Positions 1-7,880 of a stretch of 64,000 nt of DNA are shown here, piece after piece. The DNA is from Shimia sediminis (lineage in GTDB: Bacteria; Pseudomonadota; Alphaproteobacteria; Rhodobacterales; Rhodobacteraceae): the NCBI RefSeq assembly GCF_003990645.1, contig NZ_RYZK01000002.1, positions 62,001 through 126,000 of the forward strand, given 5' to 3'. The notes beneath the pieces are model-generated. The model was not told the origin of the DNA. It made no database searches and saw only the letters and a program-made list of their open reading frames with translations. The position numbers and the translations under genes were made by a program. The first letter of the stretch is position 1. Each line of letters opens with the position of its first letter.

Positions 1-614
1 GCGCTGGCGATCTCAATCACCGCCTTCAGAGAGTCAGGATACTCGCAAAGATACTCCAAAGGTTTCACGGTGTTCTGAGCCATGCACAGAAACTCGTCGA
101 TTTCGCCATGCATTGTGGAATCCGCCACATTTTTCACGGACACACAAACCGCATCGATATTGGGCAAACCGTCAGCCAGCCGCGTAATAGCGGCAAGATC
201 TTCGCGGGTCGAAGGGCGTGGCTCACCGTCTTCACCATAAACGGCAATGCAGGTCATCCCGGGCAGGAAAAGAGTGTGATTGGTGCTGATCGTGACCGGA
301 TTTTCGGCGTTGCGATCAAAGATCTCGACCTCGTGCGCCATAGTCTTCAGCGCCCTTCGGGTCACTTCTCTGGGGAATTTCACAATCCCGTTTGAACCAA
401 CATCACAGCCATAGTCGTGCAACAGGTCGTCTGCCTCGGTGCCTGGTTCGAACACGATGCCAGAAGACTCCATCAACCCAATAGCCGTATCAATCACCTT
501 GGCAACTTCATCATCCCGCAGCGGGCCATAGGCCGGTGTTGGACCGAAGTGTTTGGTCTCGGGTCCTCGGGCAACACTTGTTTCAGGTTTCTTCCGCGTA
601 CGGCCGCGTCGCAT
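1..614 (-). CDS. MttB-family (trimethylamine methyltransferase-like) protein, 3' part outside window
   Basis: Reading the complement from an ATG at 614 gives an open frame of 204 codons that runs off the left edge. The N-terminus is basic (MRRGRTRKKPE). It is followed by a segment typical of the MttB/COG5598 family: ...FGPTPAYGPL, a short-helix region, then NTGxTLF-like text (STNHTLFLPGMTCIAVYG) and STREDLAAITRLADGLPNID. Characterised relatives transfer a methyl group from a quaternary or tertiary amine (trimethylamine with pyrrolysine, glycine betaine without it) to a cobalamin protein. The region that would show pyrrolysine or its absence lies outside the window, and no corrinoid protein is visible here. 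It is divergent from the PotB-like operon and shares the palindrome at 697-710 with it. Family assignment is fairly sure; the substrate is inferred. Confidence 0.8.
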   Translation of the reverse strand, partial: MRRGRTRKKPETSVARGPETKHFGPTPAYGPLRDDEVAKVIDTAIGLMESSGIVFEPGTEADDLLHDYGCDVGSNGIVKFPREVTRRALKTMAHEVEIFDRNAENPVTISTNHTLFLPGMTCIAVYGEDGEPRPSTREDLAAITRLADGLPNIDAVCVSVKNVADSTMHGEIDEFLCMAQNTVKPLEYLCEYPDSLKAVIEIAS

Positions 615-696
615 GGCACTTCCTTGCTTACAGTTGGATTTTATTTGTGAGTGGCCCTCAGGCTAGTCTGCGCTACACCTTTCTGGCAATAATTTT

Positions 697-710
697 TTTG
701 AGCGCTCAAA
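697..710. promoter_or_regulatory. Palindromic operator, site 1 (TTTGAGCGCTCAAA)
   Basis: This is a perfect 14-bp palindrome in the divergent region between the MttB-like gene (start 614) and the PotB-like gene (start 825). The same core recurs at 5716-5735 and, with one change, at 13707-13720. All three lie in divergent promoter regions of the same catabolic island. A further half-site (GCTCAAAC) follows at 721-728. It is probably the binding site of the TetR protein encoded at 13806-14447; that link is inference from location. Confidence 0.75.
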
Positions 711-824
711 TAAAATTATTGCTCAAACATGATTCTCATGTATTAAACCCTAAAGAAACGGTTGCTCCGCGGGTCTGGTTTGGGCTCGATAGACGGAGAT
801 ACCAACAGGAAGAGGGCCACAAAC

Positions 825-1691
825 ATGGGTGTGACGCTCGACAAAGAAGCCCGCCAGGGGCTTACATTGCTCAGCCCAGCAGCTCTATATGCGCTGTTGA
901 TGCTGGCGGCGCCTCTGGCGATGGTGGTGACGTTCAGCTTCTGGACACAGAACTATCTGGATATCGACACAACGCCCACGCTCGACAATTACCGCGAGGC
1001 GTGGAGCAAACCGATTTATCAGGTGTTGATGTTCCGATCCCTCAGAATTTCGCTTACCGTCACGGTGGTGACCGTGCTGTTGGCCTTTCCGATTGCCTAT
1101 TACATTTCCTTCCACGTCAAACAACGCAAGGCTTTGTGGTTGTTCCTGATCACGGTGCCATTTTGGACCAGCTATCTGCTGCGGGTCTTTCTCTGGAAGG
1201 TCATTTTGGGCTTTAACGGTGTGCTGAACACAGCCCTGATGCAAGTCGGGCTGATAGATGAGCCGCTGACCTTTATCCTCTACAATGCCAACGCCGTTGT
1301 CCTGACACTCGCCCACGCCTGGGCACCGTTTGCGATCCTGCCCATCTTTGTCGCTCTGGAAAAAATCGACCGATCTCTGCTGGAAGCGGCGGAAGATCTG
1401 GGGGATGGTCCGGTGCGTCAGTTCTTTCGAGTTACCCTGCCTCTGGCGATGCCAGGGGTCATTGCCGCGACCCTTATTGTTCTAATCCCCACTGTAGGAG
1501 ATTTCATCACGCCGCGTCTGGTCGGAGGCACGGACGGCCTGATGATTGCCAATATGATCCAGATTCAGTTCGGCAAGGCCAACAATGCTCCGTTGGGCGC
1601 AGCACTGGCGATTTCCTCGATGGTCATCGTCGCGTCGATCAGCCTGCTAATCTACTTCGCGGGCAAGAAGTTTGGAGGAAAGGTCGAATGA
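825..1691 (+). CDS. PotB-like ABC transporter permease (polyamine/betaine type)
   Basis: 288-residue inner-membrane permease of a spermidine/putrescine-type (COG1176) importer. The ATG at 825 is chosen over the upstream in-frame start at 762 because AGGAAGAGG lies at 807-815 and the protein then begins just before the first hydrophobic segment (about residues 16-38). Several membrane helices are visible. A binding-protein-dependent transport EAA-type loop is present (EAAEDLGDGPVRQFFRVTLP, around residues 186-205) that would contact the ATPase. It overlaps the next permease by 4 bases (ATGA), so the two are translationally coupled. In context it probably imports a methylated amine or betaine rather than a classical polyamine. 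Confidence 0.9.
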   Translation: MGVTLDKEARQGLTLLSPAALYALLMLAAPLAMVVTFSFWTQNYLDIDTTPTLDNYREAWSKPIYQVLMFRSLRISLTVTVVTVLLAFPIAYYISFHVKQRKALWLFLITVPFWTSYLLRVFLWKVILGFNGVLNTALMQVGLIDEPLTFILYNANAVVLTLAHAWAPFAILPIFVALEKIDRSLLEAAEDLGDGPVRQFFRVTLPLAMPGVIAATLIVLIPTVGDFITPRLVGGTDGLMIANMIQIQFGKANNAPLGAALAISSMVIVASISLLIYFAGKKFGGKVE

Positions 1692-2521
1692 GCAGATCCC
1701 GAAAGGCTTTTTCGGCAAGGGCGCTGACGGTCTATGCGTTGCTGTACATGCTGTTCCTATATGCGCCGGTCATCCTGCTGCCGCTCTTTGCATTTAACGA
1801 CGCCACTATTGTGTCCTTTCCGCTGAAAGGGTTCACAACAAAGTGGTTTGATGTCCTGTGGACGACCGAGGCGTTGCATGGTGCGGTCAGGAACAGCATG
1901 ATCGTCGCTGTGTCCACGGCCCTGCTCAGCACAGTGCTGGGAGCCTGCGCAGCGCGCGCCTCGTCACGCTATCGTTTCCCCGGCAAGCGACCCGTCATGG
2001 GGTTCATCATGCTGCCGCTGGTCCTGCCCGAGATCATTGTGGCCGTTGCCCTGCTGGTGCTGTTGATGCAACTGGGCATGTCACTGTCACTCTGGACCGT
2101 AATTCTGGGCCATGTGCTTATCTGCACACCCTTTTCCATTGCCATCCTGTCGAGCGCATTTCAGGGGCTGGACACAAGCCTGGAAGAGGCCTCTTTCGAT
2201 CTGGGCGAAACCCGCTGGGGCACCTTCTACCGGGTGATCCTGCCGTTGGTGATGCCTGGTGTGATCTCGAGCCTTCTAATTTGTTTCACCATCTCGCTGG
2301 ACGAGTTCATCATCGCGTTTTTCCTGACCGGCACGGATGTCACGCTGCCCGTCTATATCTGGAGCCAGCTGCGTTTTCCGACCAAATTGCCCTCGGTCAT
2401 GGCGCTCGGAACCATACTGCTAGCTCTTTCTGTTGTGCTGCTGATCCTCGCGGAATGGTTCCGTCGCCGATCTGCGCGCAAACAAGGACTCGAAGCTTCT
2501 GCCGCCGGAGGATTCATGTAA
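1688..2521 (+). CDS. PotC-like ABC transporter permease
   Basis: 277-residue second permease of the PotABCD-type importer (COG1177). It starts with the ATG at 1688, overlapping the stop of the first permease by four bases. About six membrane segments are visible. The EAA-type cytoplasmic loop reads EEASFDLGETRWGTFYRVIL (about residues 163-182). It would form the heterodimeric channel with the preceding gene product. Its stop codon TAA (2519-2521) abuts the ATG of the ATPase gene, which indicates a tight operon. Confidence 0.9.
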   Translation: MSRSRKAFSARALTVYALLYMLFLYAPVILLPLFAFNDATIVSFPLKGFTTKWFDVLWTTEALHGAVRNSMIVAVSTALLSTVLGACAARASSRYRFPGKRPVMGFIMLPLVLPEIIVAVALLVLLMQLGMSLSLWTVILGHVLICTPFSIAILSSAFQGLDTSLEEASFDLGETRWGTFYRVILPLVMPGVISSLLICFTISLDEFIIAFFLTGTDVTLPVYIWSQLRFPTKLPSVMALGTILLALSVVLLILAEWFRRRSARKQGLEASAAGGFM

Positions 2522-3625
2522 ATGGCCGCAATCGAAACAAATGACATCATCGTGTTGAGCGATGTGACAAAGGCCTTCGGCACTTTTCAAGCGCTCAAAG
2601 GTATCAACGCGACGATTCAAGAAGGTGAGTTCTTTTCACTGCTTGGGCCTTCGGGATGTGGCAAAACCACGCTGCTGCGGATGATTGCGGGGTTTGACGA
2701 GCCGACCACGGGTTCAATTTCAATCGACGACAAGCCGATGGCCGGGATCTCCGCAAACAAACGTCCCACCAACATGGTTTTCCAGTCTTACGCAATCTTT
2801 CCGCATCTCACCGTCGCCGAGAACGTGGGCTACGGTCTCAAGACTCGAAAGCTGCCGAAAAAGGAGATCGCGGCAGAGGTAGGCAAGGCCCTGGACATGG
2901 TTGACCTGCACGGGCTGGGCCATCGCGGCGCCCATGAGCTGTCCGGTGGTCAACGGCAACGTGTGGCATTGGCCCGCGCTCTGGTGATGAAGCCCAAGGT
3001 GATCCTGCTGGACGAACCGCTTTCTGCACTAGACAAGAAACTACGCGACCAGATGCAGGTTGAGCTACGTTCGTTGCAGCAATCGCTTGGCATCACTTTC
3101 ATCCTAGTCACCCACGACCAGGAAGAAGCGCTCATCATGTCAGATCGCATTGCGGTCATGTTTGAGGGCGAGATTGCACAGCTGGACACGCCAGAAGGGC
3201 TCTATCGTCGACCGCGCACCAAGCGGGTGGCATCCTTTATTGGCGTCATGAACTTTCTGTCAGCCAAGCTAACGGGTGAGAAAGACGACGCCCTGACCCT
3301 AACGATCGACGCACTGGGCGACGTTACCGTTCCCAGAAGCATTGCGCCCATTGGTCTTGATCCGGCCGGGATTGATGCGGTTGGCATTCGCCCCGAGATG
3401 CTGACCGTCCTGATGGATGAAACTGACACGGCAGAGCGCTCGGTCAAGGGCACGATCACCGCCACATCCTATTACGGTGACATGACCTATTATGACGTGC
3501 AACTGCCCGGGGACGGCGCGCCGGTGACAATCTCGATGCGCAATACAGCCGGGCGCTCGGTCCTTCCCCAAGGCAGCGAAGTTTCTGTTGGTTGGGGAGC
3601 CGATTCCATCGTGCTGTTTGAGTGA
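2522..3625 (+). CDS. PotA-like ABC transporter ATPase
   Basis: 367-residue ATP-binding subunit. Walker A (GPSGCGKTT) is near residue 42, the Q-loop sequence NMVFQSYAIFPH near 80, the signature LSGGQRQRVALAR near 140, Walker B VILLDEPLSALD near 160, and the switch histidine in VTHDQEEAL near 197. The C-terminal ~110 residues match a TOBE-type regulatory domain as in PotA/CysA-class ATPases. It starts directly after the PotC-like stop codon. It energises uptake through the two upstream permeases; the cognate binding protein is encoded divergently downstream at 4557-5621. Confidence 0.93.
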   Translation: MAAIETNDIIVLSDVTKAFGTFQALKGINATIQEGEFFSLLGPSGCGKTTLLRMIAGFDEPTTGSISIDDKPMAGISANKRPTNMVFQSYAIFPHLTVAENVGYGLKTRKLPKKEIAAEVGKALDMVDLHGLGHRGAHELSGGQRQRVALARALVMKPKVILLDEPLSALDKKLRDQMQVELRSLQQSLGITFILVTHDQEEALIMSDRIAVMFEGEIAQLDTPEGLYRRPRTKRVASFIGVMNFLSAKLTGEKDDALTLTIDALGDVTVPRSIAPIGLDPAGIDAVGIRPEMLTVLMDETDTAERSVKGTITATSYYGDMTYYDVQLPGDGAPVTISMRNTAGRSVLPQGSEVSVGWGADSIVLFE

Positions 3626-3645
3626 GACAAAATGAGGAACAGTGC

Positions 3646-4425
3646 ATGAGCGACGAGATCCTTTACGATGATAGCCACATACGGTTCCTCGAAGATATGT
3701 GGGGCGAGGGGTTCCTGTCGCCTGGCGGTGCGGACGAGGCGGCACTGGTAGTCGAAGGATTGGACCTGAGCGGAAAGACTGTGCTGGACATCGGATGCGG
3801 CTCGGGCGCAATCGCTGTGCTGCTGGCAGAAAAGCTTGGGGCCGCCAGGGTGGTCGGCATTGACGTGGAAGAGCCCGTCTGTGCGGCTGCACGCAACCGC
3901 GCTGAGCAAAAAGGCTTGTCAGACCGGATCGAAATACGACTGGTTGAACCCGGCCCCCTGCCCTTTGACAACGAAAGCTTTGATGTCGTCTATTCCAAGG
4001 ATTCGATCATCCACATTCCTGACAAGGAAGCGTTGTGCACGGATGCCTATCGCGTGTTGCGTCCCGGCGGATGGCTGGCCGCGTCAGATTGGCTTATCAA
4101 GCACGATGATGAACCGTCACCCGAAATGCGAGACTACATTCGCGCCGAAGACCTGGATTTCGCCATGGCGTCGCCGGCGCGGTACAACACAGCAATGCAG
4201 GCCGCTGGATTTACCAATATCGCCTTGCGGAACCGCAATGCATGGTACCGTGACGTCGCGGCAGAAGAGCTAGAGCGCCTGACCGGGAACGAGCGTACTT
4301 TGCTTGAAGCTGCGCACGGGGCCGACTTTATCGCCGGACAGGTGTCTACATGGTCTCTCATGCTGCCGGTTTTGCAATCTGGGGAGCATTGCCCGCACCA
4401 CATCCGAGGCCAGAAACCGGATTAA
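3646..4425 (+). CDS. SAM-dependent methyltransferase, class I
   Basis: 259-residue protein. ATG 3646 is preferred over 3622 because GAGGAAC (3634-3640) precedes it. SAM-binding motif I reads VLDIGCGSGA (about residues 46-55), followed by an acidic GIDVEE. A post-I/IV segment, SKDSIIHIPDKEALC, and LRPGGWLAASDW resemble the phosphoethanolamine/N-methyltransferase group more than generic type-11 enzymes. It ends the pot-like operon, 20 bases after the ATPase gene, so it probably acts on or regenerates the imported compound. An amine N-methyltransferase is a guess from motif resemblance and context; the SAM-methyltransferase call itself is secure. Confidence 0.8.
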   Translation: MSDEILYDDSHIRFLEDMWGEGFLSPGGADEAALVVEGLDLSGKTVLDIGCGSGAIAVLLAEKLGAARVVGIDVEEPVCAAARNRAEQKGLSDRIEIRLVEPGPLPFDNESFDVVYSKDSIIHIPDKEALCTDAYRVLRPGGWLAASDWLIKHDDEPSPEMRDYIRAEDLDFAMASPARYNTAMQAAGFTNIALRNRNAWYRDVAAEELERLTGNERTLLEAAHGADFIAGQVSTWSLMLPVLQSGEHCPHHIRGQKPD

Positions 4426-4504
4426 GTACCAGCAGGGAAGGTCAAGTTTCTCCCGGTTCCTTCCAACCAGCACAATAATAGCTTTGAAGCCTCGAACATA
4501 AAGA

Positions 4505-4529
4505 AGCCCCGATCAGAATGATCGGGGCT
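4505..4529. terminator. Bidirectional hairpin between convergent genes
   Basis: A perfect 10-bp stem (AGCCCCGATC / GATCGGGGCT) closes the 5-base loop AGAAT. It lies between the methyltransferase stop (4425, + strand) and the binding-protein stop (4557, - strand). No long T tract follows, but the position between convergent genes and the GC-rich stem make a shared terminator likely. Confidence 0.75.
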
Positions 4530-4556
4530 CACTCGTCTTATCTGTAGGATGCGGCC

Positions 4557-5621
4557 TCAGAACCCGGCTTTTATCAACTCAAACTCTGCGATCATCTTTT
4601 CCCGCAAATCCGAGTTCATAGGCGCCTGCCACAGGGTGTTTTGGCGAATCTGATCGCTGCTTTCCAGGCCTACCGCAGCGAGATCTTCCTTGGCCATGGC
4701 AGCCATTGCCGTAGCGTTGCCGTGGCCATAGCCCCAGGCGCTGACAAGATAGTTGGCGGTCTCGTGCTCAAGCCAGGCGTTGATGAAGTCGTAAAACTTA
4801 TCTTCAGAGCCTGGTGCATCGTTCAGCTTGGCGTACCCACAGACCCAGCTTGACACGCCTTCATCGGTGTTCTTGTTAATCGCGATCGGATGACCTTCGT
4901 AGGTCATGGTCGAATAAGTTTCGTTCCAAGCCCACGCCAGATACACCTCGCCGGACTGCATCAGCTGCGCCAAAGACGCACCGTCGGCCCAATAGGTTCG
5001 CACATTCTTGTGGACTTCACGAAGAAAGCCCGATGCCTTTTCAAAGTCCTCTTCCGTGGCCGTGGTCCAATCCTTCACGCCTGTCGCCAGAAAGCCCAGC
5101 GCATAGGCATCGTCCACATTGTCACCGATTGAAATACGGCCTGCGTGCTTTGGATCTGCAAAGGCTTGCAGCGATTGCACATCAGCTTCAGTCAGGTGCT
5201 CGGTGTGATAGGTGACCAGAGTATTGCCCCAGTCAACGGGCACAAAGTAGTGGTTGCCGTCTTTTTGGAATGCCTCGATATCCCGGAAAGACGTTTCCAA
5301 TTCGTCCCAACGGTCAATGCGGCTGGTGTCGAGTGGTGCCAGCAGCCCTGCCTCGATCCATTTGGGCACGGATTGCGAGCACGGATGAGCCACATCCGCC
5401 TTGAAACCTGAGCGCAGTTTCTGAAATGCTTCTTCTTCGTCTCCAAAGAATGCGAATGTCGGAGCATCCCCATGTTTGGCAGAATAGGCTTTGAAGAATT
5501 CTGGATCCTCATAGCCTGCCCAATCAAATATGGTCAGCTCTGCATCAGCAGCCAGAACCGTCCCCGCCGAAAGCGCAAGGGCGGCAACGACGCTGGTGGC
5601 CGTTTTGGTCGTATGTTTCAT
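4557..5621 (-). CDS. PotD-like periplasmic substrate-binding protein
   Basis: 354-residue extracellular solute-binding protein of the spermidine/putrescine (SBP family 8) type. Two in-frame ATGs exist, at 5627 and 5621. GGGAG directly abuts the first and sits six bases before the second, so 5621 is chosen. A signal peptide is clear: MKHTTK, a hydrophobic core, then GTVLAADAE with likely cleavage after ALA-like text near residue 23. The mature protein starts LTIFDWAGYED, typical of the family. It is probably the receptor for the PotABC-like importer at 825-3625, although it is transcribed from the other strand. Operator site 2 lies upstream. Confidence 0.9.
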   Translation of the reverse strand: MKHTTKTATSVVAALALSAGTVLAADAELTIFDWAGYEDPEFFKAYSAKHGDAPTFAFFGDEEEAFQKLRSGFKADVAHPCSQSVPKWIEAGLLAPLDTSRIDRWDELETSFRDIEAFQKDGNHYFVPVDWGNTLVTYHTEHLTEADVQSLQAFADPKHAGRISIGDNVDDAYALGFLATGVKDWTTATEEDFEKASGFLREVHKNVRTYWADGASLAQLMQSGEVYLAWAWNETYSTMTYEGHPIAINKNTDEGVSSWVCGYAKLNDAPGSEDKFYDFINAWLEHETANYLVSAWGYGHGNATAMAAMAKEDLAAVGLESSDQIRQNTLWQAPMNSDLREKMIAEFELIKAGF

Positions 5622-5715
5622 TTTCATCTCCCTGTTTCACGGCACAGGCTCAGCCGATCCGCCAAACCTGATTATCCACAGAAAAGTTAAAAGGGTTGAG
5701 GGATTGACACAAGGA

Positions 5716-5735
5716 TTATTTGAGCGCTCAAATAA
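5716..5735. promoter_or_regulatory. Palindromic operator, site 2 (20-bp perfect palindrome)
   Basis: TTATTTGAGCGCTCAAATAA reads identically on both strands. It lies between the divergent binding-protein gene (start 5621) and flavoprotein gene (start 5770). A -35-like TTGACA lies at 5704-5709. An 18-base spacer then leads to a weak -10 candidate, TCAAAT (5728-5733), so the palindrome would sit inside the promoter. That is the expected layout for repression. It shares its core with sites at 697 and 13707. Confidence 0.8.
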
Positions 5736-5769
5736 AGAAGCGACAGTTCCGCAGAGCAAAGGGCGATTT

Positions 5770-7797
5770 ATGCGAGATTCCAGGCACGATATCCTGTTTG
5801 AGCCCCTGAAAATTGGGCCTGTCACCACCAGGAACCGATTTTATCAGGTTCCACACTGCACCGGCATGGGATGGCGGCGCCCGCAGACACTGGCAGCTAT
5901 GCGCGGTGTCAAAGCGGAAGGAGGCTGGGGGGTTGTGAACACCGAGTTCTGCTCGGTCCACCCGACATCAGACAATGATGCCTTTCCCTATGCTGCCCTT
6001 TGGGACAACGATGACATCCGTGCCAATGCACTGATGACCGAGGCTGTGCATGAACACGGAGCACTGGCAGGGGTCGAACTGTGGTTGGGGGGGGGAATGG
6101 TTGCCAACCTGGGAACGCGCTTGCCTGCCTATGGCCTGCGTAACCGCCCTCAAACCGACAGTGGAGTGGTGAACCCGGGCCAGACACGCAAGATCGACAA
6201 GCAGGATATCCGTGACCTAAGACGCTGGCATCGAGATGCCGCAAAGCGTGCTGTACAAGCAGGATTTGACATCGTTTATGTCTATGCCACCCACGGCTAT
6301 CTTTTGTCTGAGTTTCTGGACCCGACCGTGAACAACAGAACGGACGAGTATGGTGGTTCCGTCGAAAATCGCACGCGACTGATCCGCGAGCTGATCGAAG
6401 AAACCCGCGAGGCTGTCGGTGACAAGGTCGCTGTCGCAAGCCGGTTCAGTGTTGATCTGAACGACACCGAAACATACGACGCATTCGCCACAATGGCCGA
6501 TCTGCCCGATCTTTGGGACCTCACCGTGCCGGACTATGGTGTTGAAATGGGGGCCAGTCGGTTCGTTAAGGAAGCCTCGTTTGTCGAGTCGATTGCCAAG
6601 GCCAAGTCTCTGACATCGAAACCCGTGGTCGCAGTGGGGCGCTTTACCTCGCCTGACACGATGGCGCAGGTGATCCGGGCCGGGCATCAGGACCTGATCG
6701 GTGCGGCACGCCCGTCAATCGCCGATCCTTTCCTGCCACAGAAAATTGCCGAAGGTCGCTCCGAAGACATTCGCGAGTGTATTGGCTGCAACATCTGCTA
6801 TGCGCATGACTCGCTGGGGGTACCTTTGCGCTGCACCCAGAACGCAACCATGGGCGAGGAATGGCGGCTTGGCTGGCACCCCGAACGCACAGGTCGGGCC
6901 GACAAGGCGGAAAAAGTTCTGGTTGTTGGCGCGGGCCCCGCGGGCCTCGAAGCTGCGCGCGTGCTCGGGGAACGCGGCCATTCGGTCATGTTGGCCGAAG
7001 CCAAACGCACACTTGGGGGGCGCGCGACGCGCGAAGCCAAGTTACCCGGCTTGATCGAGTGGGGTCGCGTGCGAGACTGGCGTGTCGGTCAGATCGATAA
7101 GCTCGACAATGTCGATGTCTTTCCAGAAAGCAGGATGACTGCAGCGGATGTTTCCGTTCTAGACGTCGATCATGTGGTCGTTGCCACAGGCTCAAAATGG
7201 GCGGCAGACACGATTGGACGGCATTCGGCGACAGGTTTGATCCAGGCCGCGCCCGGTATGGTTCTCAGCGCCGAAACCGTGCTCAATGAAGAACAGATCA
7301 CCGGCGATCACGTCGTGATCTACGACGATGATCACTACTACATGGGGTCGGTCATCGCCTTGTTGCTTCGCAAACAAGGGCACCGAGTGACCCTGGTAAC
7401 GCCTGCCGGAAAACCCTGTGAGTTTGGCGTCTTCACGACGGAAATCTACAGCTCAAATGCCGCTCTTGTTGAAGCGGGTGTTGAGATTGTCACCAACCGG
7501 ATGATGACCGCCGTCGAACCAGGGTTGGCACGGTTGGAATGCACCTTTGCCGGACGCCCCTACGAGCTGGCTTGTGATGTGGTGATCCCCCTGTGTCGGC
7601 GCCTTCCGGTTCTGGACCTTTATGACGGGTTGCGGGCAACGCAAAACGACAACCTGAAATCCGTCATTCGGATCGGTGATGCGGAAGCCCCCAGCACAAT
7701 CGCCGCGGCAGTGCACGCGGGCTACCGCGCTGGCATGGACTTGGGACGCGAGATTGATCTGGCCCAAACCTACGGCCGACGAGAGCACAGCTTCTAA
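5770..7797 (+). CDS. Trimethylamine/dimethylglycine-dehydrogenase-like FMN and [4Fe-4S] flavoprotein
   Basis: 675-residue protein starting at ATG 5770 (AAAGGG just upstream; the frame is open further 5' but without similarity). Residues 1 to ~370 are an old-yellow-enzyme TIM barrel. Four cysteines of the iron-sulfur motif CIGCNIC...C follow near residue 340. The C-terminal half has an FAD/ADP-binding GAGPAGLEAARVLG motif. It parallels trimethylamine dehydrogenase closely: QVPHC places Cys30 at the position of the 6-S-cysteinyl-FMN cysteine. Position 60 is Phe instead of Tyr, and the Trp three residues after the third cluster cysteine is replaced (YAHD). It probably oxidatively demethylates a tertiary amine such as dimethylglycine; the exact substrate is inferred. 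A nine-G run lies at 6087-6095 without disturbing the frame. Confidence 0.85.
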   Translation: MRDSRHDILFEPLKIGPVTTRNRFYQVPHCTGMGWRRPQTLAAMRGVKAEGGWGVVNTEFCSVHPTSDNDAFPYAALWDNDDIRANALMTEAVHEHGALAGVELWLGGGMVANLGTRLPAYGLRNRPQTDSGVVNPGQTRKIDKQDIRDLRRWHRDAAKRAVQAGFDIVYVYATHGYLLSEFLDPTVNNRTDEYGGSVENRTRLIRELIEETREAVGDKVAVASRFSVDLNDTETYDAFATMADLPDLWDLTVPDYGVEMGASRFVKEASFVESIAKAKSLTSKPVVAVGRFTSPDTMAQVIRAGHQDLIGAARPSIADPFLPQKIAEGRSEDIRECIGCNICYAHDSLGVPLRCTQNATMGEEWRLGWHPERTGRADKAEKVLVVGAGPAGLEAARVLGERGHSVMLAEAKRTLGGRATREAKLPGLIEWGRVRDWRVGQIDKLDNVDVFPESRMTAADVSVLDVDHVVVATGSKWAADTIGRHSATGLIQAAPGMVLSAETVLNEEQITGDHVVIYDDDHYYMGSVIALLLRKQGHRVTLVTPAGKPCEFGVFTTEIYSSNAALVEAGVEIVTNRMMTAVEPGLARLECTFAGRPYELACDVVIPLCRRLPVLDLYDGLRATQNDNLKSVIRIGDAEAPSTIAAAVHAGYRAGMDLGREIDLAQTYGRREHSF

Positions 7798-7826
7798 GCC
7801 TTGGCCGCCCCTCACAAAAGACAAAC

Positions 7827-7855
7827 GCCCCCAATGTCATCTCGACACCGGGGGC
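7827..7855. terminator. Composite hairpin between convergent genes
   Basis: GCCCCC (7827-7832) pairs with GGGGGC (7850-7855), and an inner TGTC/GACA stem (7835-7838 / 7844-7847) extends it. It lies between the flavoprotein stop (7797) and the aminotransferase stop (7881), which converge. TTTCC follows on the + strand. It is a likely bidirectional terminator. Confidence 0.7.
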
Positions 7856-7880
7856 TTTCCTGTCACGACAAAGGTTGCCC

